Assembly: GCA_900553685.1 (NCBI GenBank)
Contig: USEI01000008.1
Coordinates: 10,557-74,556, forward strand
Length of the DNA: 64,000 bases
DNA from: an uncultured Clostridium sp.
GTDB lineage: Bacteria; Bacillota; Clostridia; TANB77; CAG-508
Direction of reading: 5' to 3'
The translations under genes and the position numbers were made by a program. Below, in pieces: positions 1-8,744 of this stretch. Under the pieces are notes generated by a model that saw only the letters and a list, made by a program, of their open reading frames with translations, ran no database searches and was not told the DNA's origin. Position 1 is the stretch's first letter; the number at the start of each line of letters is the position of its first letter.

Positions 1-471
1 TACATAGCATTTTTGGTTATCTAATTTTTCAGATTTTATTTTAATTTTCAAGTTACATGCCATTAGAACTCTTTCAAAAAAACTTTTGTTATATCCTGGT
101 ACTAAACTTGCAAACATTGAATCAGAAACTAATGATATAGAATTTTCTCCTTCTATATCCAAAACATATAGTTTATTATTAGCTTCATCTACCATATATG
201 CATCTTTTTCATCCACCCAAGTATATACACCGTTTGAAGCAATATTTTTTCCAATTCCATCCTTATAATATACTTGTGTAACGGTTTTTTCTCCTTTGCT
301 ATTTGTTAATGTAGTTTTTAAAGAATAATTTTTTATTTCTATATTTTCATCTATTTTTTTAAAAATACTTTGTATAACATAAAATCTATATATTGCCATA
401 ATGCCAAATATTAAGCCTATTATTATTGCTAAGCTTATCATAATTATTAAAAATTTTATTTTTTTACTCAT
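1..471 (-). CDS. Membrane-anchored protein, C-terminus beyond window (partial)
   Basis: The frame is open from the window edge to an ATG at 471-469, preceded by an AGAGGAAC ribosome-binding site; 157 codons are visible. Residues 6-28 form a hydrophobic segment (signal anchor or uncleaved signal peptide), and the rest should lie outside the membrane. The extracytoplasmic part has alternating beta-type sequence with the pattern YYKDG...NGVYTWVD. A similar pattern (VYKKDN...NGELYAWLD) occurs in the protein at 14456-15235, so the two may be paralogues with a LolA/LppX-like fold; that fold is inference. Function unknown. The gene ends left of the window. Confidence 0.75.
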   Translation of the reverse strand, partial: MSKKIKFLIIMISLAIIIGLIFGIMAIYRFYVIQSIFKKIDENIEIKNYSLKTTLTNSKGEKTVTQVYYKDGIGKNIASNGVYTWVDEKDAYMVDEANNKLYVLDIEGENSISLVSDSMFASLVPGYNKSFFERVLMACNLKIKIKSEKLDNQKCYV

Positions 472-561
472 TTTAGTTCCTCTCAATTTATTATAATAAT
501 ATTATTTTACTATTGTATTAGATTTTTTTCAATCAAAAATAAATTTCATGTTTATATAAGA

Positions 562-587
562 AGATGGCAATTATAAAATTGCCATCT
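562..587. terminator. Hairpin downstream of tyrS, possible terminator
   Basis: A perfect 9-bp stem (AGATGGCAA / TTGCCATCT) with an 8-base loop lies between tyrS and the partial gene at the left edge. On the minus strand it is followed only by a weak U-rich stretch (TCTTATATAAA), so termination is plausible but not certain. Confidence 0.35.
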
Positions 588-672
588 CTGCTCTTGAAGT
601 TAACTTTTTTAATCTTTAGCTATTAATACATTCTTATCACATTTCTATACTAAAAATATTTTTATGTATATT

Positions 673-1887
673 TTATTTTTCTAATTTATGAAATACTTTT
701 TTACCTTTCTTTAAAATAGCATATCCATCTTCAAAATCGTCTTCACTTAGTTTATATGAAATATCCTCTACTTTATTATCATTTAAAGTAATTCCACCTT
801 GTAAAATTAAAGTTTTTGCTTGACCTTTTGATGGAGCCATGCCAACAGTCAATATTGCATCTAAAATTGAAATGTTAATGTTTTCTAATTTTGTTGATGG
901 CATATTATCAATGTTTCCACCATTTCCAAATAAAGCTTCAGCAGCTTCCTCTGCTTTTTTAGCTTCTTCCTCACCATGAATTAATTTTGTGATTTCATAG
1001 GCAGCAATTTTTTTAGCTTCATTTATTTTTTCGTCTTTTAATGATGATAATCTTTCTACTTCTTCCATTGGTAAAAATGTTAATAAACTCAACACTTTCT
1101 TTACCTCTGTATCTCCAATATTTCTCCAATATTGATAAAATTCATAAGGTGAAGTTTTTTCTGGATTTAACCATAAAGCACCTTTTGCTGTTTTTCCCAT
1201 TTTCTTACCTTCTGCTGTTGTAAGAAGTTTGAAGGTTAATCCATAAGAATCTTCTGCACCAATTTTTCTAATTAGTTCAACACCACCAATTATGTTAGAC
1301 CACTGATCATTTCCTCCAATTTGTAATTTGCAATTATATTTATCGTGTAAATATAAGAAGTCATAACTTTGTAGTAACAAATATCCCATTTCAAAAAATG
1401 TCAAACCAGTTTCTAATCTTGTTTTATAACACTCTTGAGCAAGCATTTTGCTTACTGTAAAATGTGATCCTATCTCTCTCATAAAGTCTATATATTTTAA
1501 ATCTAATAGCCAATCTGCATTGTTTACTATAATTGCTGCATTTTCTCCTTCAAAAGAAACAAATCTTTCTGCTTGCTTTTTTATTGCTTCAACATTTGAA
1601 TCTAATTGTTCTCTTGTAAGCATTTGACGCATATCTGTTCTCCCTGATGGATCTCCTATTGTTGCTGTTCCTCCACCCATTAATATAATTGGTTTATGTC
1701 CAGCCTTTTGTAATCTAGAAGCTACCATTAATGCTACAAAATGTCCAATATGCATACTATTTGCTGTTGGATCAATTCCTATGTAAAAACTAACACTTTC
1801 TTTTTGAAAAAGTTTTCTTATTTCTTCTTCATGTGTTAATTGCTCAATATATCCTCTTTCTTCAAGTTCTTTTATTATATCTGTCAT
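673..1887 (-). CDS. tyrS: Tyrosyl-tRNA synthetase
   Basis: Class I aminoacyl-tRNA synthetase that activates tyrosine and charges tRNA-Tyr in the cytoplasm. The 404-residue length is normal for the family. The HIGH motif is intact at residues 46-49, the tyrosine-pocket segment GGNDQWSNI starts at about 191, and the second signature appears as KMGKT at 229-233, an accepted variant of KMSKS. The C-terminal 60-70 residues form the S4-like tRNA-binding domain. The ATG at 1887 follows an AGGGGG ribosome-binding site. It lies 19 bases downstream of a zinc-ribbon/HTH gene and is probably cotranscribed with it. I saw no T-box leader directly before it. Confidence 0.97.
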   Translation of the reverse strand: MTDIIKELEERGYIEQLTHEEEIRKLFQKESVSFYIGIDPTANSMHIGHFVALMVASRLQKAGHKPIILMGGGTATIGDPSGRTDMRQMLTREQLDSNVEAIKKQAERFVSFEGENAAIIVNNADWLLDLKYIDFMREIGSHFTVSKMLAQECYKTRLETGLTFFEMGYLLLQSYDFLYLHDKYNCKLQIGGNDQWSNIIGGVELIRKIGAEDSYGLTFKLLTTAEGKKMGKTAKGALWLNPEKTSPYEFYQYWRNIGDTEVKKVLSLLTFLPMEEVERLSSLKDEKINEAKKIAAYEITKLIHGEEEAKKAEEAAEALFGNGGNIDNMPSTKLENINISILDAILTVGMAPSKGQAKTLILQGGITLNDNKVEDISYKLSEDDFEDGYAILKKGKKVFHKLEK

Positions 1888-1906
1888 CTATGTTATCCCC
1901 CTAATA

Positions 1907-2194
1907 TTATAAGCTAATTTTTCCGTCTACTAATTTTTCGTTTATACCACCAGCATTTTCTTCTGGTACATATATACTGCTAAATTCTTCATAGCCTAAA
2001 TATCGATTTAAATTTCTTGCACTAATACCAGTTGAAGCTGAAATTTCCATTTTAGAAATTCCTTTTGAATATCCTTCTGCAAAAAATCCTTTTAATTTAC
2101 TTAAATCTGCAACATCTTTTCTTTCACATTCGTTGCATACATCTACATCTGATGCAAAAAATTTACCACAACGAGCACATCTTTTTAATTCCAT
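1907..2194 (-). CDS. Zinc-ribbon / helix-turn-helix protein (YvyF-like)
   Basis: A 95-residue protein with an N-terminal zinc ribbon (CARCGKFF...CNEC, Cys at about 7, 10, 19 and 22) followed by a helix-turn-helix-like segment around residues 45-68 (SKMEISASTGISARNLNRYL). This layout resembles the small YvyF family named after the flagellar operon of Bacillus, but no flagellar gene lies nearby, so a general nucleic-acid-binding role is safer. The ATG at 2194 follows a strong AGGAGG. It is the first gene before tyrS, separated by 19 bases. Confidence 0.75.
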   Translation of the reverse strand: MELKRCARCGKFFASDVDVCNECERKDVADLSKLKGFFAEGYSKGISKMEISASTGISARNLNRYLGYEEFSSIYVPEENAGGINEKLVDGKISL

Positions 2195-2350
2195 AAATTA
2201 GTCCTCCTATACATTATTTTACACAATAATTTAATTTAAAACATTTTATCACATAAATTTTTAAAAGTCCAGCAAATATATTAACTTATATATCTTGTTT
2301 TATTAAATTTACAAACTAATTTTACGAGTAATTTAAAATTCACTTTTTAT

Positions 2351-3325
2351 TTAATTTTGATAGTATATTTGTTCTTCTTCTATCAAATCATATATTGATA
2401 ATTCTTTTCTATTTTTTTCTTTATCCGTCATTTTTACTGCAGTAATCTGATTATTAGTATAAGTTTTATAATAATATATTCCTCTTGTAGTGTTTATACA
2501 GCAGGAATATACAGTTATATCATTTTTTCCTTCTTTTGTAATTACAGTTCCTTTAACCATAGAAACAGAATCTAAAATGTGAAAAAATTGAGATACAGAA
2601 GAATTTTCATCTTTATCACAGACTGAATTAAACGTGTTAAATACTGCTCTAATAAATCTTGAAGTTGGAGAATTATCACCAGGTAAACCAATAGCGCCCA
2701 TTCCTTGTCCAAAATTTTCTATTTCCAGTTTATTTGAAAACCTATTTTCCGCACTATTTGGTGTTAAATTAATATAATTATTAATATTTGTTAAATGATA
2801 ATCAAAACTTGGATTATTAGTAAGTACACCAGTTAAATTATCATAAATTTTTAAACCATCATCAGTTTGCTCTAAGACAATACATTCTTTTTTATCGCTT
2901 ATCATCCAATGCAAATCAGTAACTGGAAATTTTTCACTAAAAGGTATATTAGTAATATTTAAATTTAGTAACTCTTTTTTCATTTCTTCTATATTTTCAT
3001 ATAATCCCAAAAAATATGGAATAAGTTCATATGGAGCCAAATTAAGTTTTGATGAATTAGTATCAAAAAATTTAGCATTTCCCGGAAAATATAATCCAGC
3101 TATCGACAATCCTTTTTCATTACTTGCTTCAGCATATAATGGGTAATTTTTTACTACTGTTGCCATACCAATTATTGAATATTTTGTACGAATTTTCATT
3201 CCATTTTTTAATTCAAATTCATAATTTCTTGGTGTTATTACAACTTTTTCATTAAATCTATATTCCAAATCTAAATTTCTACCAAAATAATTATCCTCTG
3301 TTTTTAAATTTAGGCAAGTACACAT
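2351..3325 (-). CDS. Choloylglycine hydrolase family acylase (bile salt hydrolase / penicillin V acylase)
   Basis: Ntn-hydrolase that would cleave an amide such as a glycine- or taurine-conjugated bile salt or penicillin V. The nucleophile Cys2 is exposed after Met1 removal (MCTC). Other family residues are present: Arg16 and Asp19 in GRNLDLEY, Asn170 in LTNNPSF, Arg223 in SRFIRA, and GQGMGAIGLPGD at about 206-217. The 324-residue length is standard. Where clostridial bile salt hydrolases have Asn (position 82 of the Clostridium perfringens enzyme, GLNFP), this protein has Tyr79 in GLYFPG, as in Bacillus penicillin V acylase. Substrate is therefore uncertain. No signal peptide: cytoplasmic. 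It is 17 bases behind the DUF2207-like gene in a likely three-gene operon. Confidence 0.9.
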   Translation of the reverse strand: MCTCLNLKTEDNYFGRNLDLEYRFNEKVVITPRNYEFELKNGMKIRTKYSIIGMATVVKNYPLYAEASNEKGLSIAGLYFPGNAKFFDTNSSKLNLAPYELIPYFLGLYENIEEMKKELLNLNITNIPFSEKFPVTDLHWMISDKKECIVLEQTDDGLKIYDNLTGVLTNNPSFDYHLTNINNYINLTPNSAENRFSNKLEIENFGQGMGAIGLPGDNSPTSRFIRAVFNTFNSVCDKDENSSVSQFFHILDSVSMVKGTVITKEGKNDITVYSCCINTTRGIYYYKTYTNNQITAVKMTDKEKNRKELSIYDLIEEEQIYYQN

Positions 3326-3342
3326 TATATTTTCTCCTTTAA

Positions 3343-4548
3343 CTACAAAATTCTATCAATAAATTGTAAGGTAAGATTTAAATCATACCAAGATTCATAA
3401 ATAGAATCCGTTACTTTATTTGGAATTTCAAAAGCAGTTGCATAAGCTAAATATTTATCCCAAACTATTGTTGAACTTAAATCTCTGTCTTTTATTAAAC
3501 TATATTCATCAATATAATTTTTAAGTTTTAACAATTTCAATTTTTCTTTTTTTCCTTTATCTGTTAAGACAACATCTTTACTATTTTTTATAATAATTAT
3601 ATTTAATACAGCTGTTAATAAAACAAGTAAAATCATTTGTGGTTTATATATTATAATTTTTCCTATTGTTAAAATTAAAGAAACTATTATACATATTATA
3701 AATATATATATTTTTCTTTTTTCACTTTTAAATGCATTAGTTTCTTTCTGCTCTAACATAGAAGTACCTTTATATAAGTAATATATGTATACTCCTATTA
3801 ATAATATGTTAACTGTAACTAAAGCTTCTAGTGCATTTAAAAAACCTGAAAGTATTAAAATTAAATTTATTATCAAAAATAATGATAACCCAGTTATAAC
3901 TTTATTAATTAAAGTTTTTTTAGCAGAAAAAATTCTAATATTATATAATTTTTCTACAATTAAATCTTTTATAATCTTGATTTGCTTGCTAAATTCTACT
4001 GTTTTTTCATTAGATTTTTTAAATATATTATTAATATCTTTAAAAGCCACTACATTACTGTCTTGAAATATTAAATCTACAATTTTGGATTCATAAAGTT
4101 CTAAATTTCCTGTAGACAAAAGTCTTAAAGTATTATTATTTATTATTTCTATGTTTCCTCTAGTACTTAAATCTATAATTGTTGACATTATTAAATGCTT
4201 TATTTCTATTTTTCCATCAACTACAACTTCTGCAAGTGAAGGAGAAATTAAATTTTCTACTTCTCTTGAAATTTGTTTAGTTTTTTCATTTCTATGCATC
4301 ATATCAAAATTAATTATAAATAATAAAATCGTTATTCCTAAAATTATACATGCAATTCCTTGTTCTTTTTCTATAACGATTTTTTCTCCTGATGTTAATT
4401 TTGCATCCTTTTTCTCTATATATGTAGTATTGTCTTCTAAATTAATCATTATACTATGAGTTTGCATATATACACATATAACAGCAAGTATTATTACTGC
4501 TAGAAAAATTAATACTTCAAACAAAATATTTTTTATTGACTCTTTCAT
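3343..4548 (-). CDS. DUF2207-like predicted membrane protein, C-terminal part only
   Basis: A 401-residue protein with an N-terminal membrane segment (about 9-30), another at about 64-84, and two hydrophobic pairs near 215-260 and 285-325. Between them is the pattern typical of the DUF2207 C-terminal region: a short proline-poor linker, TIIDLSTRGNIEI, a VVAFKDI element, then near the end KYLAYATAFEIPNKV, close to the family's weeYLvYAvalG signature. The large N-terminal extracytoplasmic beta domain of full DUF2207 proteins is absent. Function unknown. The start follows GGAGAAG. It lies between the acyltransferase and the acylase gene. Confidence 0.7.
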   Translation of the reverse strand: MKESIKNILFEVLIFLAVIILAVICVYMQTHSIMINLEDNTTYIEKKDAKLTSGEKIVIEKEQGIACIILGITILLFIINFDMMHRNEKTKQISREVENLISPSLAEVVVDGKIEIKHLIMSTIIDLSTRGNIEIINNNTLRLLSTGNLELYESKIVDLIFQDSNVVAFKDINNIFKKSNEKTVEFSKQIKIIKDLIVEKLYNIRIFSAKKTLINKVITGLSLFLIINLILILSGFLNALEALVTVNILLIGVYIYYLYKGTSMLEQKETNAFKSEKRKIYIFIICIIVSLILTIGKIIIYKPQMILLVLLTAVLNIIIIKNSKDVVLTDKGKKEKLKLLKLKNYIDEYSLIKDRDLSSTIVWDKYLAYATAFEIPNKVTDSIYESWYDLNLTLQFIDRIL

Positions 4549-4582
4549 TCTTACTTCTCCAAATTAAATAAAGTTCATTATT

Positions 4583-5800
4583 CTACTTATTTTCAACTAA
4601 TAATTTCATTTTTAATAATTTAAAAAATCTTACTAAAAATTTCTTTATATTCTCTAAAATTACAACAATCACTATTGAAAGTATTAAAGTAAAAATTAAA
4701 CCTATTGCTAAGTATGCAAGTTCAAAGATAAACTTCTCTATTTTTTCAAATTTATACAAATCAACTTTTGCAAGTATTAAGTAATGTACTAGATATATTC
4801 CAAAAGTTCTATTACTTATCCATAAAATTATATTACTTAATTTTTTATTTTTTATTTCAAAAGAATATAAGAACATGAATAAAAATAAACCTGAAATTAT
4901 ATTTATTGAAGTATATTTCCATTCCATAAAGTTTTCTCTGCCTACAATATCTGTTAAATAATTTAGTACCATATATTGAATTTCAATTTTATATCTTAAA
5001 AGATTAATTCCAACATATCCTATTAAAGAAACTATGCATAATTTTTTATTATTTTTAATTTTATCTTTATGTGCAAATAGCTCATAACCCAATAGGACAT
5101 ATAAAATTTCTGTAGGAATTAAACTTAAAATATTAATTGCTCCAATGTTTGGTATTGTAATAAATCTCTGGATATCTCCTAAGACTATTTTTAAAATAGA
5201 AAGTCCTATCATTATTCTTCTGGCAAGTTTTGATTCTTTTGTTTCTTTACAAACTAACCAAAGTACAGGAATCCAAATTACTATTTTTACATAAGAATAT
5301 ATATACCAAAGATGAGCACAAGTTGGATTTAAATATGTAACATCTGCTTTTAAAATAGACTCCAAAATTCCCAAAGCATTTATATTAAAATTCTTTATAC
5401 ACCACATAAAACTTTCTTGATTTACTATAAATGGATAAAACACTTGTGTAAATAAAACAAATAAAAAACTTGGCAATAAAATTTTTAAAGCTGTGCTTTT
5501 CCAAATTTTTTTATAACTACGACCATTTACTAAAAAAAATCCAGTTATCATAAAAAATAGTGGAACCCCATCTGTTAAAAAGCTTTTTTCTAATAGCCTA
5601 CTCCAATCTATTCTATTATAACATTGATTTAAAACTTGCAAACATAGATGAGTTCCTATAACTGTCAAACATGCTATTACACGAATTAAATCTATTGATA
5701 TATCTCTTTTACTTTTTAGTTCATCATTATTATTTTGTTGAATTTTTTTCACATTTTTTTCTTGGCTAATTGAACCTTTCTCTTTTTCTAATACTTTCAT
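4583..5800 (-). CDS. Acyltransferase family 3 membrane protein
   Basis: Integral membrane O-acyltransferase (Acyl_transf_3, OafA/WecH type) expected to acetylate a cell-surface glycan. The family start pattern RDISIDLIRVIACLTVIGTH is at about residues 35-55 with the conserved His, followed by FFMITGFFLVNG and about ten membrane segments. The C-terminal NRTFGIYLVHYLIL is also typical. Two in-frame ATG codons exist; the one at 5800 is favoured because AAGGAA lies eight bases ahead, while the one at 5806 is too close. It is the first gene of the apparent operon leading to the DUF2207-like and acylase genes. Acceptor unknown. Confidence 0.88.
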   Translation of the reverse strand: MKVLEKEKGSISQEKNVKKIQQNNNDELKSKRDISIDLIRVIACLTVIGTHLCLQVLNQCYNRIDWSRLLEKSFLTDGVPLFFMITGFFLVNGRSYKKIWKSTALKILLPSFLFVLFTQVFYPFIVNQESFMWCIKNFNINALGILESILKADVTYLNPTCAHLWYIYSYVKIVIWIPVLWLVCKETKESKLARRIMIGLSILKIVLGDIQRFITIPNIGAINILSLIPTEILYVLLGYELFAHKDKIKNNKKLCIVSLIGYVGINLLRYKIEIQYMVLNYLTDIVGRENFMEWKYTSINIISGLFLFMFLYSFEIKNKKLSNIILWISNRTFGIYLVHYLILAKVDLYKFEKIEKFIFELAYLAIGLIFTLILSIVIVVILENIKKFLVRFFKLLKMKLLVENK

Positions 5801-5969
5801 ATTCATATTTCCTTAAACTTCATTTTATTTTAAAACTATTTATAAATTTAAAATACTTAATGTTTTATAAAATTTACTATTTATTACAATTTTAAATTTA
5901 TTCTAATAGATATTATCTTATTAGTTTTTATCTAATTTTATCTCAATTTTTAATTCTCATATTTGAATA

Positions 5970-7004
5970 CTATTTTAAGTAAGTTTTAACTAATCCTTTT
6001 CCATTCTCAGAAGTTATTTCTAAAATTGCTCCATTTACTATTGCAAGTTGTGGAGAAACATGACCTATATCAGCATCACAAATTATAGGAATATTTAAAT
6101 CTCCTAAAACATCTTTTACAGTCTCATTAAAACTTATATCATAATCATTTCTGATGAATAAAGGTCTTCCGAAAATAATTCCATTACAATTTTTAAAATA
6201 ATCGGCATTTTTCATTTGCCATAAAAGTCTAAATAGACTTGGTGTACTCATTTCAAAAGCTTCCAAAAACCAAACTATGCCATCTTTTTTATGTTTTTCT
6301 ATATAATTTTTTACATTATCATATTTAGTTCCAATAAAATTTTGAATACAGTCTAAACAACCTCCAATAGAACGACCTTTTATTTTTATTACATTTCCAC
6401 CACATATATTTTTCCATTCAACTTTTTCTGTCAAATTATATGGGGCACATGGATCTATGTTTTCTATTGTAGTGTTATCACTATAAAAAGGTTTTTCAAA
6501 TAATTCAAATGATTTTTGAATTATTTCTTCGCCTGACTCTATTTTTAAGGCATCTGTTAAACTTTTATGAAGAGGTTTCATTGCATAGTCTTTCACTGTT
6601 TGACAATACATTGTTGGAACATCTAATATAGTATTAAAAAGAAAACTAATTCCTGTAATATCTGAATATCCTTGTAACCATTTAGGTTGTATTTTCTTTA
6701 ATTTGTCAAAATCTAAATAATCTATCATCTCACATAAAAAATCACCACCAGAAGCAAAAATGATTAACTTTACGTCATCATTTTCCATAAGTTCCATAAA
6801 CTCTTTTGCTCTAATTTCTGCTGAAGCACTTCTTCCTCTTTCATCTTTTCTAACACTATCTGTTTCTATAACTTTATAACCTAAATCTTTTAGTTGTTTA
6901 ATTGCAGGTTCTAATCTAATTATTTTTTCAGGTTTAGCAACTCCTGCTGATGGCGCACATATTCCTATTGTATCTCCCTTTTTTAATTTTTCAGGATAAT
7001 TCAT
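5970..7004 (-). CDS. Peptidase S66 family protein (LD-carboxypeptidase / MccF-like)
   Basis: Serine peptidase of the S66 family, which includes LD-carboxypeptidases that trim murein tetrapeptides and MccF proteins that detoxify microcin C. The catalytic residues are in order: Ser114 in GYSDIT, Glu248 in FLEAFEMS and His315 in DIGHVSP. The N-terminal KGDTIGICAPSAG motif is also typical. The 344 residues and the EAFEMSTPSLFRLLWQM segment lean toward the MccF/LdcB-like branch. No signal peptide. ATG at 7004 follows AAGGAGG. It stands alone, so context does not decide the substrate. Confidence 0.92.
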   Translation of the reverse strand: MNYPEKLKKGDTIGICAPSAGVAKPEKIIRLEPAIKQLKDLGYKVIETDSVRKDERGRSASAEIRAKEFMELMENDDVKLIIFASGGDFLCEMIDYLDFDKLKKIQPKWLQGYSDITGISFLFNTILDVPTMYCQTVKDYAMKPLHKSLTDALKIESGEEIIQKSFELFEKPFYSDNTTIENIDPCAPYNLTEKVEWKNICGGNVIKIKGRSIGGCLDCIQNFIGTKYDNVKNYIEKHKKDGIVWFLEAFEMSTPSLFRLLWQMKNADYFKNCNGIIFGRPLFIRNDYDISFNETVKDVLGDLNIPIICDADIGHVSPQLAIVNGAILEITSENGKGLVKTYLK

Positions 7005-7131
7005 ATTTACCTCCTTAGGTTCTTTTTAATTTTAATGTTATATAAAGTATATTTTTCCAGTTATCATATTCATAAAATTATTTCATGCTAAAATATTAAA
7101 ATTTATATAATATATTATTTAACATTTATCT

Positions 7132-8196
7132 TTAATGATTTTTTATCATTTCTTGTATTTCAGTTTCTAAAACTTCAATCATTTTATCTTGTGGTATTTT
7201 TTTGATAATTTCTCCTTTTTTGAAAAGTAAACCTTCTCCTTTTCCTCCTGCAATTCCAATATCTGCTTCCCTTGCCTCACCTGGACCATTTACAGCACAC
7301 CCCATAATTGCAACAGTAATATCTGCTTCTATATTCTGCAAAAATTTTTCAATTTCTTTAGCAATAGGAATTAAATCATATTGAATTCTACCACAAGTAG
7401 GACATGAAACAAGTTTAGGACTATTTTTATATAAATTACAATTTTTAAGAATCTCTTTACAAACAGGGATTTCTTCTGTTGGATCGTCTGATAAAGAAAC
7501 TCTTATCGTATCACCAATACCTTGTCTTAATAATATTCCTAAACCAATACTAGATTTTATTGTTCCACTAAAACTAGTACCTGCTTCTGTTATTCCCAAA
7601 TGTAAAGGATAATTAAAAACTTCTGCTGCTTTTTCATAGGCTTCTACACACATATCTAAATTAGATGCTTTAAGAGATATAGCAATATCATAAAAATCTA
7701 ATTTTTCTAATATTTCAATATGTTTTTTTGCACTTTCTACCATAGCATCACTACATGGTCTTCCATATTTTTCTAATAATTCTGGCTCTAAAGAACCTGC
7801 ATTCACTCCTATTCTTATAGGAATTTTATTTTTTTTACAGGCTTCTACAACTGCTTTTGTTTTTTCTTCATCTCCAATATTACCTGGGTTAATACGAATT
7901 TTATCAACTCCAGATTCAATAGCTTCAAGTGCAATTTTATAATCAAAATGTATATCTGCAACAATAGGAATATGTATTTGTTTTTTTATTTCTTTGATTG
8001 CTTTTGCATCTTCTATATCTAAACAAGCAACTCTAATTATTTCACATCCTATTTTTTCCAATTTTAAAATTTGTTCTACTGTTGCCTTAACATCTTTAGT
8101 TTTTGTATTACACATTGATTGTATAACAACTTTGTTTTGTCCACCTATTTGTACATTTCCTACAAATATTGGTCTTGTTTCAGTTCTTTTATTCAT
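7132..8196 (-). CDS. ispG: 4-hydroxy-3-methylbut-2-en-1-yl diphosphate synthase (IspG/GcpE)
   Basis: [4Fe-4S] enzyme of the methylerythritol phosphate isoprenoid pathway that converts MEcPP to HMBPP. Recognised from the N-terminal [14 protein letters not shown], the TIM-barrel region, and the C-terminal cluster ligands in CPTCGR and [18 protein letters not shown]. The open frame extends upstream to 8229, but the ATG at 8196 has GGAGGATT at ideal spacing and begins exactly where the family begins, giving 354 residues. No other isoprenoid gene is nearby. The terminator of the next upstream gene separates it from that gene. Confidence 0.97.
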   Translation of the reverse strand: MNKRTETRPIFVGNVQIGGQNKVVIQSMCNTKTKDVKATVEQILKLEKIGCEIIRVACLDIEDAKAIKEIKKQIHIPIVADIHFDYKIALEAIESGVDKIRINPGNIGDEEKTKAVVEACKKNKIPIRIGVNAGSLEPELLEKYGRPCSDAMVESAKKHIEILEKLDFYDIAISLKASNLDMCVEAYEKAAEVFNYPLHLGITEAGTSFSGTIKSSIGLGILLRQGIGDTIRVSLSDDPTEEIPVCKEILKNCNLYKNSPKLVSCPTCGRIQYDLIPIAKEIEKFLQNIEADITVAIMGCAVNGPGEAREADIGIAGGKGEGLLFKKGEIIKKIPQDKMIEVLETEIQEMIKNH

Positions 8197-8293
8197 TTTA
8201 ATCCTCCAATTATTACTACAAATAAACATAGTTATTTTATCATATATCTTTTTTATATGCTAGGTATTTTATAGAAATAAATATAAAAACAAA

Positions 8294-8331
8294 CTGACAG
8301 CCAAGAGTTTAATTACTCTCCTAGCTGTCAG
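8294..8331 (-). terminator. Rho-independent terminator of the 94-residue protein gene
   Basis: Stem CTGACAGC / GCTGTCAG with an inner AGAG/CTCT pair. On the minus strand it is followed by TTTGTTTTTATAT. It ends the unit formed with the promoter at 8700-8728. Confidence 0.85.
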
Positions 8332-8378
8332 ACGGTTATTCTTTTGGAATTAATTAATTGTGTCTAAAATAAATGAAC

Positions 8379-8663
8379 TTACTCCTTGGGTTCAAAAAAG
8401 TTAAGATTTCTATCTTCAGCATGGTATAACCATACCTCATCTCCTACTTTACACTTATCCCAAGCTTTCGTAAACGCATAACGCGCTCTAGAAGTCCAGA
8501 CACCAGTCGGACCAATTACAGTAGGCATTTCTGCCCAACTCACTTGATACACATCTTTGGATTTTTCATCCTCTAGTTTGGCCCATATAACCCTTGCTGA
8601 ACAAATCCTTTGATCATCTTTGGTTACTTCCAAAATCCGGGCCGTAATTTTTCTCATTGTCAT
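8379..8663 (-). CDS. Small protein of unknown function, GC-richer than surroundings
   Basis: A 94-residue soluble protein, mostly beta-strand in appearance, with Trp-rich segments (VIWAKLED, VSWAEMPTVIGPTGVW, KVGDEVWLYHAED). I do not recognise the family. The central GPTGVWTSRARYAFTKAW and the KVGDEVWLY turn recall small OB- or SH3-like folds, but that is only an impression. The ATG at 8663 follows AGGAGGTGG; a second ATG two codons later is also possible. Base composition and codons such as CGG, GGG and GCC differ from the AT-rich neighbours ispG and truB. It has its own promoter and terminator, so it is monocistronic and may be acquired. Confidence 0.7.
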   Translation of the reverse strand: MTMRKITARILEVTKDDQRICSARVIWAKLEDEKSKDVYQVSWAEMPTVIGPTGVWTSRARYAFTKAWDKCKVGDEVWLYHAEDRNLNFFEPKE

Positions 8664-8699
8664 ATATGGCCACCTCCTAATATTTTTTATACAAAGATT

Positions 8700-8728
8700 A
8701 TTATACCATATATTTAGTTAAAATTCAA
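8700..8728 (-). promoter_or_regulatory. Sigma-70-type promoter for the 94-residue protein gene
   Basis: Minus strand TTGAAT at 8728-8723, 17-base spacer ending TATGG, TATAAT at 8705-8700, about 40 bases before the start codon. Confidence 0.75.
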
Positions 8729-8744
8729 ATCTATAAATGTCAAA

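Noticed and set aside
1888..2350. T-box leader for tyrS
   Set aside because: No T-box sequence or terminator/antiterminator pair was found upstream of tyrS or of the zinc-ribbon gene before it.
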